Shown here: positions 1 to 6,510 of the stretch, one piece after another | Layout: the number at the start of each line of letters is the position of its first letter | Position numbering within the stretch: the stretch's first letter is position 1 | From: an uncultured beta proteobacterium | GTDB taxonomy: Bacteria; Pseudomonadota; Gammaproteobacteria; Burkholderiales; Burkholderiaceae_C | Direction: 5' to 3' | Length of the DNA: 17,570 nt | Assembly: GCA_903834645.1 (NCBI GenBank) | Contig: CAILKA010000527.1 | Coordinates: 1-17,570 of the forward strand | Notes under the pieces: generated by a model | Told to the model about the DNA's origin: nothing | What the model saw: the letters and a program-made list of their open reading frames with translations, nothing else | Database searches by the model: none | Position numbers and translations under genes: made by a program

Positions 1-425
1 ACGTTGCAGCCGACGAACCAGGGGTAGTTCCAGGCCGAGATGTTGGCCACCACGCCCAGCGGCGCGTGACTGATCTGCTCGTGCATGCCCCCGCCGTCGT
101 ACACATGCTCGTCGCGCACGGCGGCTTCGGCCTGTTCGAGGAAGAAATCGAGCCGCGGAAGCAACCCGTTGAGCTCGTTGCGCGAAAGCGTGATGGGCTT
201 GCCGGTCTCGGCCGTCATGCTGGCGGCCAGGGTCTCGAGCTGGTCGACGATCGCCGCACGAAAGCGCGCGACCGTGGCCAGGCGCTCGGCCATCGGGCGC
301 GTGGCCCAGGCGGGTTGTGCGGCGCGCGCAGCGGCAGCTTTCGCCGCGACGCTCGCGGCGTCGTCTGCGGCGATCTCGTCGATCGTCTGGCCGGTGGCGG
401 GGTTGGTGATCTTCAGGGTGGGCAT
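1..425 (-). CDS. Aldehyde dehydrogenase family protein, N-terminal part (3' end outside window)
   Basis: The first 141 codons are visible, starting at the ATG at 425; the frame stays open to the window edge. The N-terminus has the NPATG-type opening common in NAD(P)-dependent aldehyde dehydrogenases. ETGKP follows around residues 74-78, and near the cut comes a block ending ISAWNYPWFVGCN, the conserved start of the cofactor-binding core. The catalytic Cys and Glu lie beyond the window. No signal peptide is seen, so it is cytoplasmic. It is the third gene of a minus-strand cluster, 51 bases after the amidotransferase. There it would oxidise an aldehyde made by the upstream alcohol dehydrogenase to a carboxylate, by analogy with PuuC (inference). 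No good Shine-Dalgarno is seen before the ATG. The family is certain; the substrate is not. Confidence 0.9.
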   Translation of the reverse strand, partial: MPTLKITNPATGQTIDEIAADDAASVAAKAAAARAAQPAWATRPMAERLATVARFRAAIVDQLETLAASMTAETGKPITLSRNELNGLLPRLDFFLEQAEAAVRDEHVYDGGGMHEQISHAPLGVVANISAWNYPWFVGCN

Positions 426-466
426 GGCGGCAGGATCGTGTGCGGTGAGAGGGTCGGGGAGGGCGT

Positions 467-476
467 GCGCATGCGC
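467..476. repeat. 10-bp perfect palindrome GCGCATGCGC
   Basis: The self-complementary GCGCATGCGC abuts the stop codon of the amidotransferase gene (477-479) in the 51-base gap before the aldehyde dehydrogenase gene. It could be a small operator or stem, or chance in GC-rich DNA. The rest of the gap shows nothing clear. Confidence 0.35.
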
Positions 477-1292
477 TCAGCGCCCCGAGGCGGCCCGCAC
501 AGCCTTCGCGGTCCGCACCGCGGCCAGGAAGTCCTGAAGCATCGCGGTGTCGTCGAAGTTGTCCGGGCTGCCCGGCTGGTGGAACTCGGGGTGCCACTGC
601 ACGGCTGCCACGTAGGTGCCGTCGCCGCTGCGGCGGATGGCCTCCACGGTGCCGTCTTCCGGGCAGCGCGCCTCGACCACGAACCCGGGCGCGACCTTCT
701 TCACGCCCTGGTGGTGGATGCTGTTGGTGACGGCGCGGCTCACGCCCGGGTAGAGCTCGGCCAGCCGCGTGCCCGGCACGATCTCGATGGGGTGGTAGTG
801 CTGCTCGTAGCGCTCCAGGCGCCGGTGCTCGCGCGAGCCGGGCACCTGGGTCTCGATGTCCTGGTAGAGCGAGCCGCCGTACATCACGTTGATGAGCTGG
901 AAGCCCCGGCAGATGCCGAAGACGGGCTTGCCGGCTCGCACGAAGGCCTCGATGAGCTCCATCTCGTAGCGGTCGCGCACGGGGTCGCCAGCCCAGGCGG
1001 GCTTGAGCGGCTCCTCGCCGTAGGCCTGCGGGGCGATGTCGTTGCCGCCTTGCAGCACCAGGCCGTCCAGCGCCTGCGCGTAGTCGTCCAGGTCGAGCTC
1101 GCTGCGCGTGACGATGCTGTCCTTCGTCACCGCCGGCACCATCACGGCCATGGCGTGGCCCGACAGCACCCAGTGCGCCACCGACTGCTCCAGGAAGTGC
1201 AGCGTCTTCGTGAAGACGCGCGGCAGGCCCTCATGGTCCACCGGGTAGTGGATGCGGGCCGAGACGCCGATCATCAGGGGGGAGGTGCTCAT
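477..1292 (-). CDS. Class I glutamine amidotransferase-like hydrolase, gamma-glutamyl-GABA hydrolase (PuuD) type
   Basis: 271 aa from the ATG at 1292, a typical length for PuuD-like peptidase C26 enzymes. The family removes gamma-linked glutamate from gamma-glutamyl-GABA or similar amides. The nucleophile elbow FGICRGFQ places the Cys at residue 128; VQWHPEFH supplies His234 and Glu236, completing the triad. An LQGGND block at 80-85 and HHQG at 193-196 also fit. No synthetase domain is attached, so it acts as a stand-alone hydrolase. The frame stays open far upstream, but that stretch is out-of-frame read-through of the dehydrogenase gene. The ATG at 1292 is preceded by a GAGGG-like site and lies 11 bases after the dehydrogenase stop, so the two are surely co-transcribed. 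The cluster suggests it performs the last step, releasing glutamate from a gamma-glutamyl amino acid (inference). Confidence 0.9.
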   Translation of the reverse strand: MSTSPLMIGVSARIHYPVDHEGLPRVFTKTLHFLEQSVAHWVLSGHAMAVMVPAVTKDSIVTRSELDLDDYAQALDGLVLQGGNDIAPQAYGEEPLKPAWAGDPVRDRYEMELIEAFVRAGKPVFGICRGFQLINVMYGGSLYQDIETQVPGSREHRRLERYEQHYHPIEIVPGTRLAELYPGVSRAVTNSIHHQGVKKVAPGFVVEARCPEDGTVEAIRRSGDGTYVAAVQWHPEFHQPGSPDNFDDTAMLQDFLAAVRTAKAVRAASGR

Positions 1293-1303
1293 CGTGGCCA
1301 CCC

Positions 1304-2437
1304 TCACATCGCCTGCCGGAACAGCCGCTCGTAGTCGGCCTCGGTGGCCGGGCGCGGGTTGGTGCCGCCGGTGAAGTCCTGCGCCGCCAGCGGCACGAGC
1401 CGAGGCAGGTGCTCGGCCGTGACGCCGCGCGCAGCCAGCCCGCCGGTGATGCCGATGCGCGACTTGAGCTGGCGCAGCCAGCCCACGAAGGCGTAGCCGC
1501 CCCCGGGCACGGCCGCCACATGCGCGAGCTCGTCGAACTTGCGCGGCACGGCCTCGTGGTTCCAGGCCAGCACCGTGTCGATCATCAGCGCGTTGGCCAG
1601 GCCGTGGTGCATGTCGCACACGGCGCCGAGTGCGTGCGCGCAGGCGTGCACCGAGCCGAGGTCTTTCTGGAAGGCGATGGCGCCCATCATCGAGCTCATC
1701 ATCATGTCGGCGCGCGCCTGCAGGTTGCCTGGCTCGGCCACGGCGGTGGCCAGCGCCGCTGCCCCGATGCGCAGCCCTTCGAGCGCGATGCCGTCGCACA
1801 GCGGGTGGTAAGCGGGCGATAGGTAGCTCTCGATGTTGTGCGTGAGCGCGTCCATCCCGGTGGCGGCCGTCACGGGCGCAGGCAGCGCGAGCGTGAGCTC
1901 GGGGTCGGCGAAGACGGCCTGGGCCAGGATCTTCGGGCTGAAGACGGTGCGCTTGTGGTGCGTGTCGTTCTCGGAGACGACGGCCGAGCGCCCCACCTCC
2001 GAGCCCGTGCCCGAGGTGGTGGGCAGCGCCACGTAGTGGGGCAGCTCGTGCACGATGGGGCGAACCTGCGGGTGGTCCCACACGTACTCGAGGATGTCGC
2101 CCTCGTGCGTGGCCGCCAGCCCCACCACCTTGGACACGTCCAGCGCCGCGCCGCCGCCAAAGCCGATCACCGCGTCGGCTCCGTGCGCGCGGAAAGCGGC
2201 CGCGCCGGCCATCACCTGCGCACAGGTGGGGTTGCCGAAGACGCCGTCATAGACGGCGACTTCCAGGCCCTTGAGGTGGGTCAGGAACTCCTGCATCACC
2301 GGCAGCCGCGCAAGCGCGCGGTCGGTGACGATTAGCGGCCGGCGCAGGCCGCGCTCGAGCAGGTGGGGCGCCACCAGGGCGCGCGCGCCGGCTCCGAAGT
2401 GGATCGGGGTGGGGAAGGCGAAACGGGTGATGCTCAT
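1304..2437 (-). CDS. Iron-containing (group III) alcohol dehydrogenase
   Basis: 377 aa, the usual length for the family, which interconverts alcohols and aldehydes with NAD(P). The cofactor-binding motif GFGGGAALDVSK is at 92-103 and PTTSGTGSEV at 139-148. The metal ligands fall where they do in FucO: Asp196 and His200 in GMDALTHNIES, His264 in VHACAHALG, and His278 in MHHGLANA. No signal peptide, so cytoplasmic. It is the first gene of a minus-strand cluster, followed 11 bases later by the PuuD-like hydrolase and then an aldehyde dehydrogenase. Its upstream region (2438-2562) is shared with the divergent prolyl oligopeptidase. In this setting it probably oxidises a gamma-glutamyl amino alcohol rather than a free alcohol such as lactaldehyde/propanediol (inference). 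Family assignment is firm; substrate is open. Confidence 0.93.
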   Translation of the reverse strand: MSITRFAFPTPIHFGAGARALVAPHLLERGLRRPLIVTDRALARLPVMQEFLTHLKGLEVAVYDGVFGNPTCAQVMAGAAAFRAHGADAVIGFGGGAALDVSKVVGLAATHEGDILEYVWDHPQVRPIVHELPHYVALPTTSGTGSEVGRSAVVSENDTHHKRTVFSPKILAQAVFADPELTLALPAPVTAATGMDALTHNIESYLSPAYHPLCDGIALEGLRIGAAALATAVAEPGNLQARADMMMSSMMGAIAFQKDLGSVHACAHALGAVCDMHHGLANALMIDTVLAWNHEAVPRKFDELAHVAAVPGGGYAFVGWLRQLKSRIGITGGLAARGVTAEHLPRLVPLAAQDFTGGTNPRPATEADYERLFRQAM

Positions 2438-2562
2438 GGGGCTGTCAGGTGGTGCGCACGGGGCCTGGCGAGGTAGCCAGGGGCCTTGGGCAAGCCAGGC
2501 CAGGCCGCAAGATTACGCCGGTTCCGCGGACAATCCGCAGCGGCTGCCTACAGGAGATCGTG
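2438..2562. promoter_or_regulatory. Divergent intergenic control region with alternative CCTGGC/GCCAGG stems
   Basis: 125 bases separate the divergent alcohol dehydrogenase and prolyl oligopeptidase genes, so promoters for both should lie here. CCTGGC at 2464-2469 pairs perfectly with GCCAGG at 2476-2481 (6-base loop). GCCTGGC at 2463-2469 can instead pair with GCCAGGC at 2494-2500, making two mutually exclusive stems. I could not pick a convincing -35/-10 pair; TTGGGC (2486-2491) with AAGATT (2509-2514) is weak. An AGGAG at 2552-2556 serves the oligopeptidase. Confidence 0.4.
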
Positions 2563-4908
2563 TTGAACGCCCTTCCAGACCCGTCCGCGCCTGCTCTCCG
2601 CCCCGCTTGGCCGCGGCCGTCTGCTCGCGCCGCCGCGGCGGCGCGCTGGGCCCTGGCGGTCTGCCTGGCTGCCAGCACCGCGGCGGGGTACGCCGCGTCC
2701 TCCGCAGCCCCTTCCGTGGCCGCGGGGCAGGCAGCAGTCGTGCCGGCCACGCCGGTGCGCGAGGCGGCAGGTGTGCCGATGCCGGCCGCCTGGCCACCCG
2801 GCGAGGAGGCCGACACCCACTGGGGCGTGCGCGTGCCCGACCCCTACCGCGCCCTGGAGAACGTGGCCGACGAGCGCGTGCAGCGCTGGATGCGCGCGCA
2901 TGGGGAGGCAGCCAGCCAGGTGCTCGCGCGCCTCCCGGGCCGGGCCGAACTGCTGGCGCGCATCCAGGCCATCGATGCGCAGGCAGGTGGTGTCGTCGGC
3001 ACCGTGCTGCGCCAGCCTGGCCAGCGGCTCTTCTACACGCGGCGCGAGCCCGGTGAGCAGCAGCTCAAGCTCGTGTTCCGCTCCGGCCCCGACAGCGCCG
3101 AGCGCGTGCTCGTGGACCCCGACGCGCTCTCGCGCGCGGCCGGGCGGCCCGTGGCGCTGCAGGGCTTCTCACCGTCGCCCGATGGGCGGCTGCTGGCCTA
3201 CGGGCTGCAGGCAGGTGGTGCAGAAATCGGCGAGCTGCATGTGGTGGAGGTGGCCACCGGCCGCGCCGTGATGCCCCCCATCGACCGCATCCGCGGTGCG
3301 AGCGTCTCGTGGCTGGAGGACGGCAGCGGCTTCTTCTACTCCCGGCTGCGCGAGGGCTACAACCGCGGCCCGCGCGGCGAACGCTTCAACGACACGGCAC
3401 GCCACTTCCGCGCGCTCGACGGCACCGACCGCCTCGTCTTCAGCGCCAGCCGCGAGCCCGCGCTGGCCCTGCCGGTGTTCGCCACGGGATGGGTGTTCGA
3501 GATTCCCGGCACGCGGCAGGCCGGCATGTGGGTGTCGCTCGGCGTGGAGCGCAACGGCCTCTTCTTCGTGGCCGACCTGGAGGACGCGAAAGCCGCTCGG
3601 GCGAAGTGGCGCAAGGTCTTCGGTGCCGAGGACGAAGTGCGCAGCCTGGTGGGGGCGGCCGATGCCTTCTACCTGCTCAGCGCCAAGGGCGCGCCGCGCT
3701 TCCAGGTGCTGCGACTGTCGGCGCGTGAGCCGGACCTGTCGCGCGCCGAGGTGGTGGTGCCGCAGGACGAGGGCGCGATCGCCGAGATCGCGGCGGCGGC
3801 TGATGCGCTCTACTTCACGCGCCGCGACGGCGTGAACACGCGCCTGTACCGGGTGCCGCATGCCGGTGCGGCGGCTGCAGCGACTGCGCCCCGCGCCGCG
3901 ATCGAGGAAGCCGCGCTCCCGATGGCCGGCAGCGTGGACATCCTCGGCACCGACCGGCGCGTGCCGGGCGTGCTGCTGCGCCAGGGCAGCTGGACGCGCG
4001 TGAGCCGCACGATGAGCTGGGAGCCCGGCCGCGGCGCGCAGGCGCTGCAGCTCGCGCGCGAGGGCGCCTTCGATGCGCCAGCCGGGCTCACGGTGCGCGA
4101 GGTGAGGGTCGCAAGCCACGACGGCGTGCGCGTGCCGCTCACGGTGATCGCACGCGAGGGCGTGAAGCTCGACGGGCGCAACCCCACGATCCTCTACGGC
4201 TACGGCGCCTACGGCAACGTGCAGGATCCCTCCTTCGGCCCGCGGCTGCTGGCCTGGCTCGAGCGCGGGGGCGTGTACGCCATCGCGCACGTGCGCGGCG
4301 GCGGCATCTTCGGCCGCGAGTGGCACGAGGCCGGCCGCAAGACCACCAAGCCCAACACCTGGAAGGATGCGATTGCCGCGGGTGAGTGGCTGGTGCGCGA
4401 GGGTTATGCCTCGCCCGCGACGCTGGGCCTGTCAGGGGGCAGCGCGGGGGGCATCCTCGTGGGCCGCGCTCTGACCGAGCGCCCGGATCTCTTCGCCGCC
4501 GCACTGCCCTCGGTGCCCGTGCTCGACACGGTGCGCTCCGAGACACGCGCCAACGGCGTGGCCAACATCCCCGAGTACGGCACGGTGAAGAAGGAAGACG
4601 AGTTCCGCGGGCTGCTGGCCATGAGCAGCTACCAGGCCGTGCGCGAGGGCACGCGCTACCCGGGCGTGCTGCTGCTGCACGGCGTCAACGACGCGCGCGT
4701 GGACGTCTGGCAGAGCTCGAAGTTCTATGCCCGGTTGTCCGCCGCGCAGGCCGGCAGCCGGCCCGTGCTGATGCGGCTGGACTACGAGGCCGGGCACGGC
4801 AGCGGCAGCTCGCGCGAGCAGGCCCAGCAGCGCCAGGCCGACGCGTGGGCCTTCCTGCTGTGGCAGTTCGGGGTGCCGGCCTTTCAGCCCCCCGCCGCGG
4901 TCAGATGA
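2563..4908 (+). CDS. Prolyl oligopeptidase family serine peptidase (S9A), probably exported
   Basis: 781 aa from the TTG at 2563. That start sits 6 bases after AGGAG (2552-2556), better spaced than the GTG at 2560 or an upstream start at 2449. The family cleaves short peptides after proline. The N-terminus has an Arg-rich stretch, a hydrophobic segment (WALAVCLAAS) and Ala-rich cleavage sites near residue 45, suggesting export to the periplasm. The middle is the predicted seven-bladed propeller; the C-terminal third is the alpha/beta hydrolase. The triad is Ser627 (GGSAGG), Asp710 (HGVNDARV) and His745 (AGHGSG). Arg712 matches the substrate-binding Arg after the Asp. It is slightly longer than cytosolic members because of the leader. 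It converges on the glutamine-synthetase-like gene and overlaps its end by 8 bases. Peptidase class is sure; exact specificity is not. Confidence 0.92.
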   Translation: MNALPDPSAPALRPAWPRPSARAAAAARWALAVCLAASTAAGYAASSAAPSVAAGQAAVVPATPVREAAGVPMPAAWPPGEEADTHWGVRVPDPYRALENVADERVQRWMRAHGEAASQVLARLPGRAELLARIQAIDAQAGGVVGTVLRQPGQRLFYTRREPGEQQLKLVFRSGPDSAERVLVDPDALSRAAGRPVALQGFSPSPDGRLLAYGLQAGGAEIGELHVVEVATGRAVMPPIDRIRGASVSWLEDGSGFFYSRLREGYNRGPRGERFNDTARHFRALDGTDRLVFSASREPALALPVFATGWVFEIPGTRQAGMWVSLGVERNGLFFVADLEDAKAARAKWRKVFGAEDEVRSLVGAADAFYLLSAKGAPRFQVLRLSAREPDLSRAEVVVPQDEGAIAEIAAAADALYFTRRDGVNTRLYRVPHAGAAAAATAPRAAIEEAALPMAGSVDILGTDRRVPGVLLRQGSWTRVSRTMSWEPGRGAQALQLAREGAFDAPAGLTVREVRVASHDGVRVPLTVIAREGVKLDGRNPTILYGYGAYGNVQDPSFGPRLLAWLERGGVYAIAHVRGGGIFGREWHEAGRKTTKPNTWKDAIAAGEWLVREGYASPATLGLSGGSAGGILVGRALTERPDLFAAALPSVPVLDTVRSETRANGVANIPEYGTVKKEDEFRGLLAMSSYQAVREGTRYPGVLLLHGVNDARVDVWQSSKFYARLSAAQAGSRPVLMRLDYEAGHGSGSSREQAQQRQADAWAFLLWQFGVPAFQPPAAVR

Positions 4909-6274
4909 TCTCGAAGTAGCGCTTGAGCTCCCAGTCGGTCACCGCGTCCTGCCACTGGCGCCACTCCCACTCGCGGGTGGCCGCGAAATGCTCGACGAAG
5001 GTGTCGCCGAGCCAGTCGCGGGCGATCGCGCTGTCGCGGAAGATGCGCGTGGTCTCGATGAGCGAGCGCGGCGCGCGCGGGATGTTCTCGGCGCCCTGGT
5101 TGGTGCCGGTGATGGGCGGGGCCGTGAGCTTCAGGCCCTTTTCCACGCCGTGCAGCCCGGCGGCGATGACGGCGGCCATGGCCAGGTAGGGGTTCACGTC
5201 GGCGCCGGGGCAGCGCGTCTCCAGGCGCGTGCTCTTGGGGCTGCCCGCGATCACGCGAAAGCTCGCCGTGCGGTTGTCCAGGCCCCAGGTGGGCTTCACG
5301 GGGGCCCAGAAGCCGTCCACCAGGCGCTTGTAGCTGTTGATGGTGGGCCAGAACATCGGTGCGAACTCCATCAGGCAGGCCACCTGCCCGGCGAGGTAGC
5401 TCTCGAAGAGCTTGCTCATCGAGCGCGAGGACTTCGCGTCGAAGAAGAGGTTCTTCTTTCCGTCCGACAGGCTCTGGTGGATGTGCCCCGAGCAGCCGGG
5501 GTACTGTTGCGCCCACTTGGCCATGAAGCTCGGCATCACACCGAAACGCTTGCCGATTTCTTTCGCGCCGGTCTTGAAGAGGATGGCGCGGTCGGCCGCC
5601 TCCAGCGCCCCGGAAAAGGCGATGGCTGCTTCGTACACGCCGGGGCCGGTCTCGGTGTGCAGGCCCTCGATGGGCACGCCAAAGGCGGCCATCTCGTCCA
5701 TGATCGCGTTGAAGAAGCCCCGGTTGTCGGCCATGCGCAGCAGCGAGTAGCCGAACATGCCCGGCGTGATCGGCTCGGGGTTCACGCCGCGCTTGCCCGA
5801 CCAGGTCTGCGGCGTCTCGGCGAAGTTGAACCACTCGAACTCCATGCCCGCCATGGGCTGCACCCCAAGCTTGGCGGCGCGGGCCAGCACGCGCTTGAGC
5901 ACCTGGCGCGGGCACACGGGGTAGGGGCTGCCGTCGGCGTTGACGAACTCGCCCAGGAAGAAGGGCACGCCGCCGTCCCACGGCACGTGGCGCGCCGTGG
6001 AGAGGTCGAGCCGGGCCAGTGCGTCCGGGAAGCCGTGCTGCCAGCCGGTGACGGCGGTGTTGTCGTAGCAGGTGTCGTGTGCATCCCAGCCGAAGACGAC
6101 GTCGCAAAAGCCGAAGCCGCCTTCGGCTGCGCCGAAGAACTTGTCGCGGTGCAGGTACTTGCCGCGCAGGATGCCGTCGATATCGCTGACGGCGACCTTG
6201 ACCTTGCCCGTGGAGCTGGCACGCACGGCAGCCAGGGCGGGGTGTTCGGAAGGGGTATCGGTCTTGCGCGCCAT
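4901..6274 (-). CDS. Glutamine synthetase-like gamma-glutamyl-amine ligase
   Basis: 457 aa from the ATG at 6274, chosen because AGGAG (minus strand, 6284-6288) lies 9 bases upstream; a TTG at 6310 lacks this. The glutamine synthetase fold ligates glutamate to ammonia or an amine using ATP. Metal and catalytic residues are present: Glu145/Glu147 (MEFEWFN), Glu208/Glu215 (ETGPGVYE), His264 (GHIHQSL), Arg317 (NSYKRL), Arg335/Arg340 (NRTASFR), and Glu352/Arg354 (LETRCPGADVNPY). I see no adenylylation-type Tyr loop near the C-terminus like that of GlnA. Sequence style and neighbours match the PuuA/GlnA-like/GlnT subgroup rather than housekeeping GlnA. With hydrolase, alcohol dehydrogenase and aldehyde dehydrogenase on the same strand nearby, it likely makes a gamma-glutamyl amide of an amine or amino alcohol (inference). 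The oligopeptidase gene interrupts the cluster on the opposite strand. Confidence 0.9.
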   Translation of the reverse strand: MARKTDTPSEHPALAAVRASSTGKVKVAVSDIDGILRGKYLHRDKFFGAAEGGFGFCDVVFGWDAHDTCYDNTAVTGWQHGFPDALARLDLSTARHVPWDGGVPFFLGEFVNADGSPYPVCPRQVLKRVLARAAKLGVQPMAGMEFEWFNFAETPQTWSGKRGVNPEPITPGMFGYSLLRMADNRGFFNAIMDEMAAFGVPIEGLHTETGPGVYEAAIAFSGALEAADRAILFKTGAKEIGKRFGVMPSFMAKWAQQYPGCSGHIHQSLSDGKKNLFFDAKSSRSMSKLFESYLAGQVACLMEFAPMFWPTINSYKRLVDGFWAPVKPTWGLDNRTASFRVIAGSPKSTRLETRCPGADVNPYLAMAAVIAAGLHGVEKGLKLTAPPITGTNQGAENIPRAPRSLIETTRIFRDSAIARDWLGDTFVEHFAATREWEWRQWQDAVTDWELKRYFEII

Positions 6275-6360
6275 GGCGTCGGGCTCCTGGTGGGGCGGCT
6301 GGTGCCGCAATGGTAGTCAGACTCCGCCGGGAAAGCCCGCACGGATGGTTGGCGTCGTCT

Positions 6361-6395
6361 TGTCACGAACCGTGGACGATGGCACATTTGTGACA
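6361..6395. repeat. Inverted repeat TGTCAC-N23-GTGACA, possible operator
   Basis: Two perfect 6-base arms lie in the least GC-rich part of the divergent spacer, overlapping the best plus-strand promoter-like elements. The arms are too far apart for a classic single-dimer operator of 2-8 base spacing, but could bind two dimers or be chance. No known regulator consensus was recognised. Confidence 0.3.
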
Positions 6396-6447
6396 CTACA
6401 CGCACGCTGACGTGTCCGGCCCAGGTGGAACTCGCACTGCCTGGGCG

Positions 6448-6491
6448 CGGTACGGGCGCCGAACCGCAGCTGAGGGGGGGTCGGCGTACCG
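6448..6491 (+). other. Leader stem-loop upstream of the amidase start
   Basis: CGGTAC (6448-6453) pairs with GTACCG (6486-6491), and immediately inside, GCCGA (6458-6462) pairs with TCGGC (6481-6485). This leaves a 4-base one-sided bulge (GGGC) and an 18-base loop ending in a run of seven G. The 11 pairs end about 20 bases before the proposed amidase start at 6511. It may influence translation or processing of the operon mRNA. If translation began at the upstream GTG at 6412 the stem would instead be coding. Confidence 0.4.
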
Positions 6492-6510
6492 AAGAGGCTT
6501 GCAACAGGGG

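Larger units (their letters stand above)
6275..6510. promoter_or_regulatory. Divergent control region between the ligase gene and the amidase-transporter operon
   Basis: About 236 bases with no gene. It should contain promoters for the minus-strand ligase and the seven-gene plus-strand operon. The stretch 6355-6400 is less GC-rich than its surroundings. Within it TGTCAC (6361-6366) and GTGACA (6390-6395) form an inverted repeat with a 23-base spacer. TTGTCA (6360-6365) with CACATT (6383-6388), 17 bases apart, is a weak possible sigma-70 promoter on the plus strand. A leader stem follows at 6448-6491. No regulator gene is present in the window to pair with it. Confidence 0.5.

Noticed and set aside
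477..2081. A 534-codon minus-strand frame that would give the amidotransferase a 260-residue N-terminal extension
   Set aside because: The extension lies wholly inside the alcohol dehydrogenase gene in another frame, is low-complexity Arg/Ala-rich, and the enzyme is complete from the ATG at 1292.
2979..3222. Repeated 14-mer GCAGGCAGGTGGTG inside the oligopeptidase gene
   Set aside because: Two copies encode unrelated parts of the propeller and are readily explained by biased codon use in GC-rich DNA.
4988..6316. A 442-codon plus-strand frame antisense to the ligase
   Set aside because: Composition is Gly/Ala/Val/His/Arg-rich as expected for the complement of a high-GC gene; no motif seen.
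6380..6395. Sigma-54 promoter-like TGGCAC element
   Set aside because: The TGGCAC half is present but the -12 GC element is missing at the required spacing.
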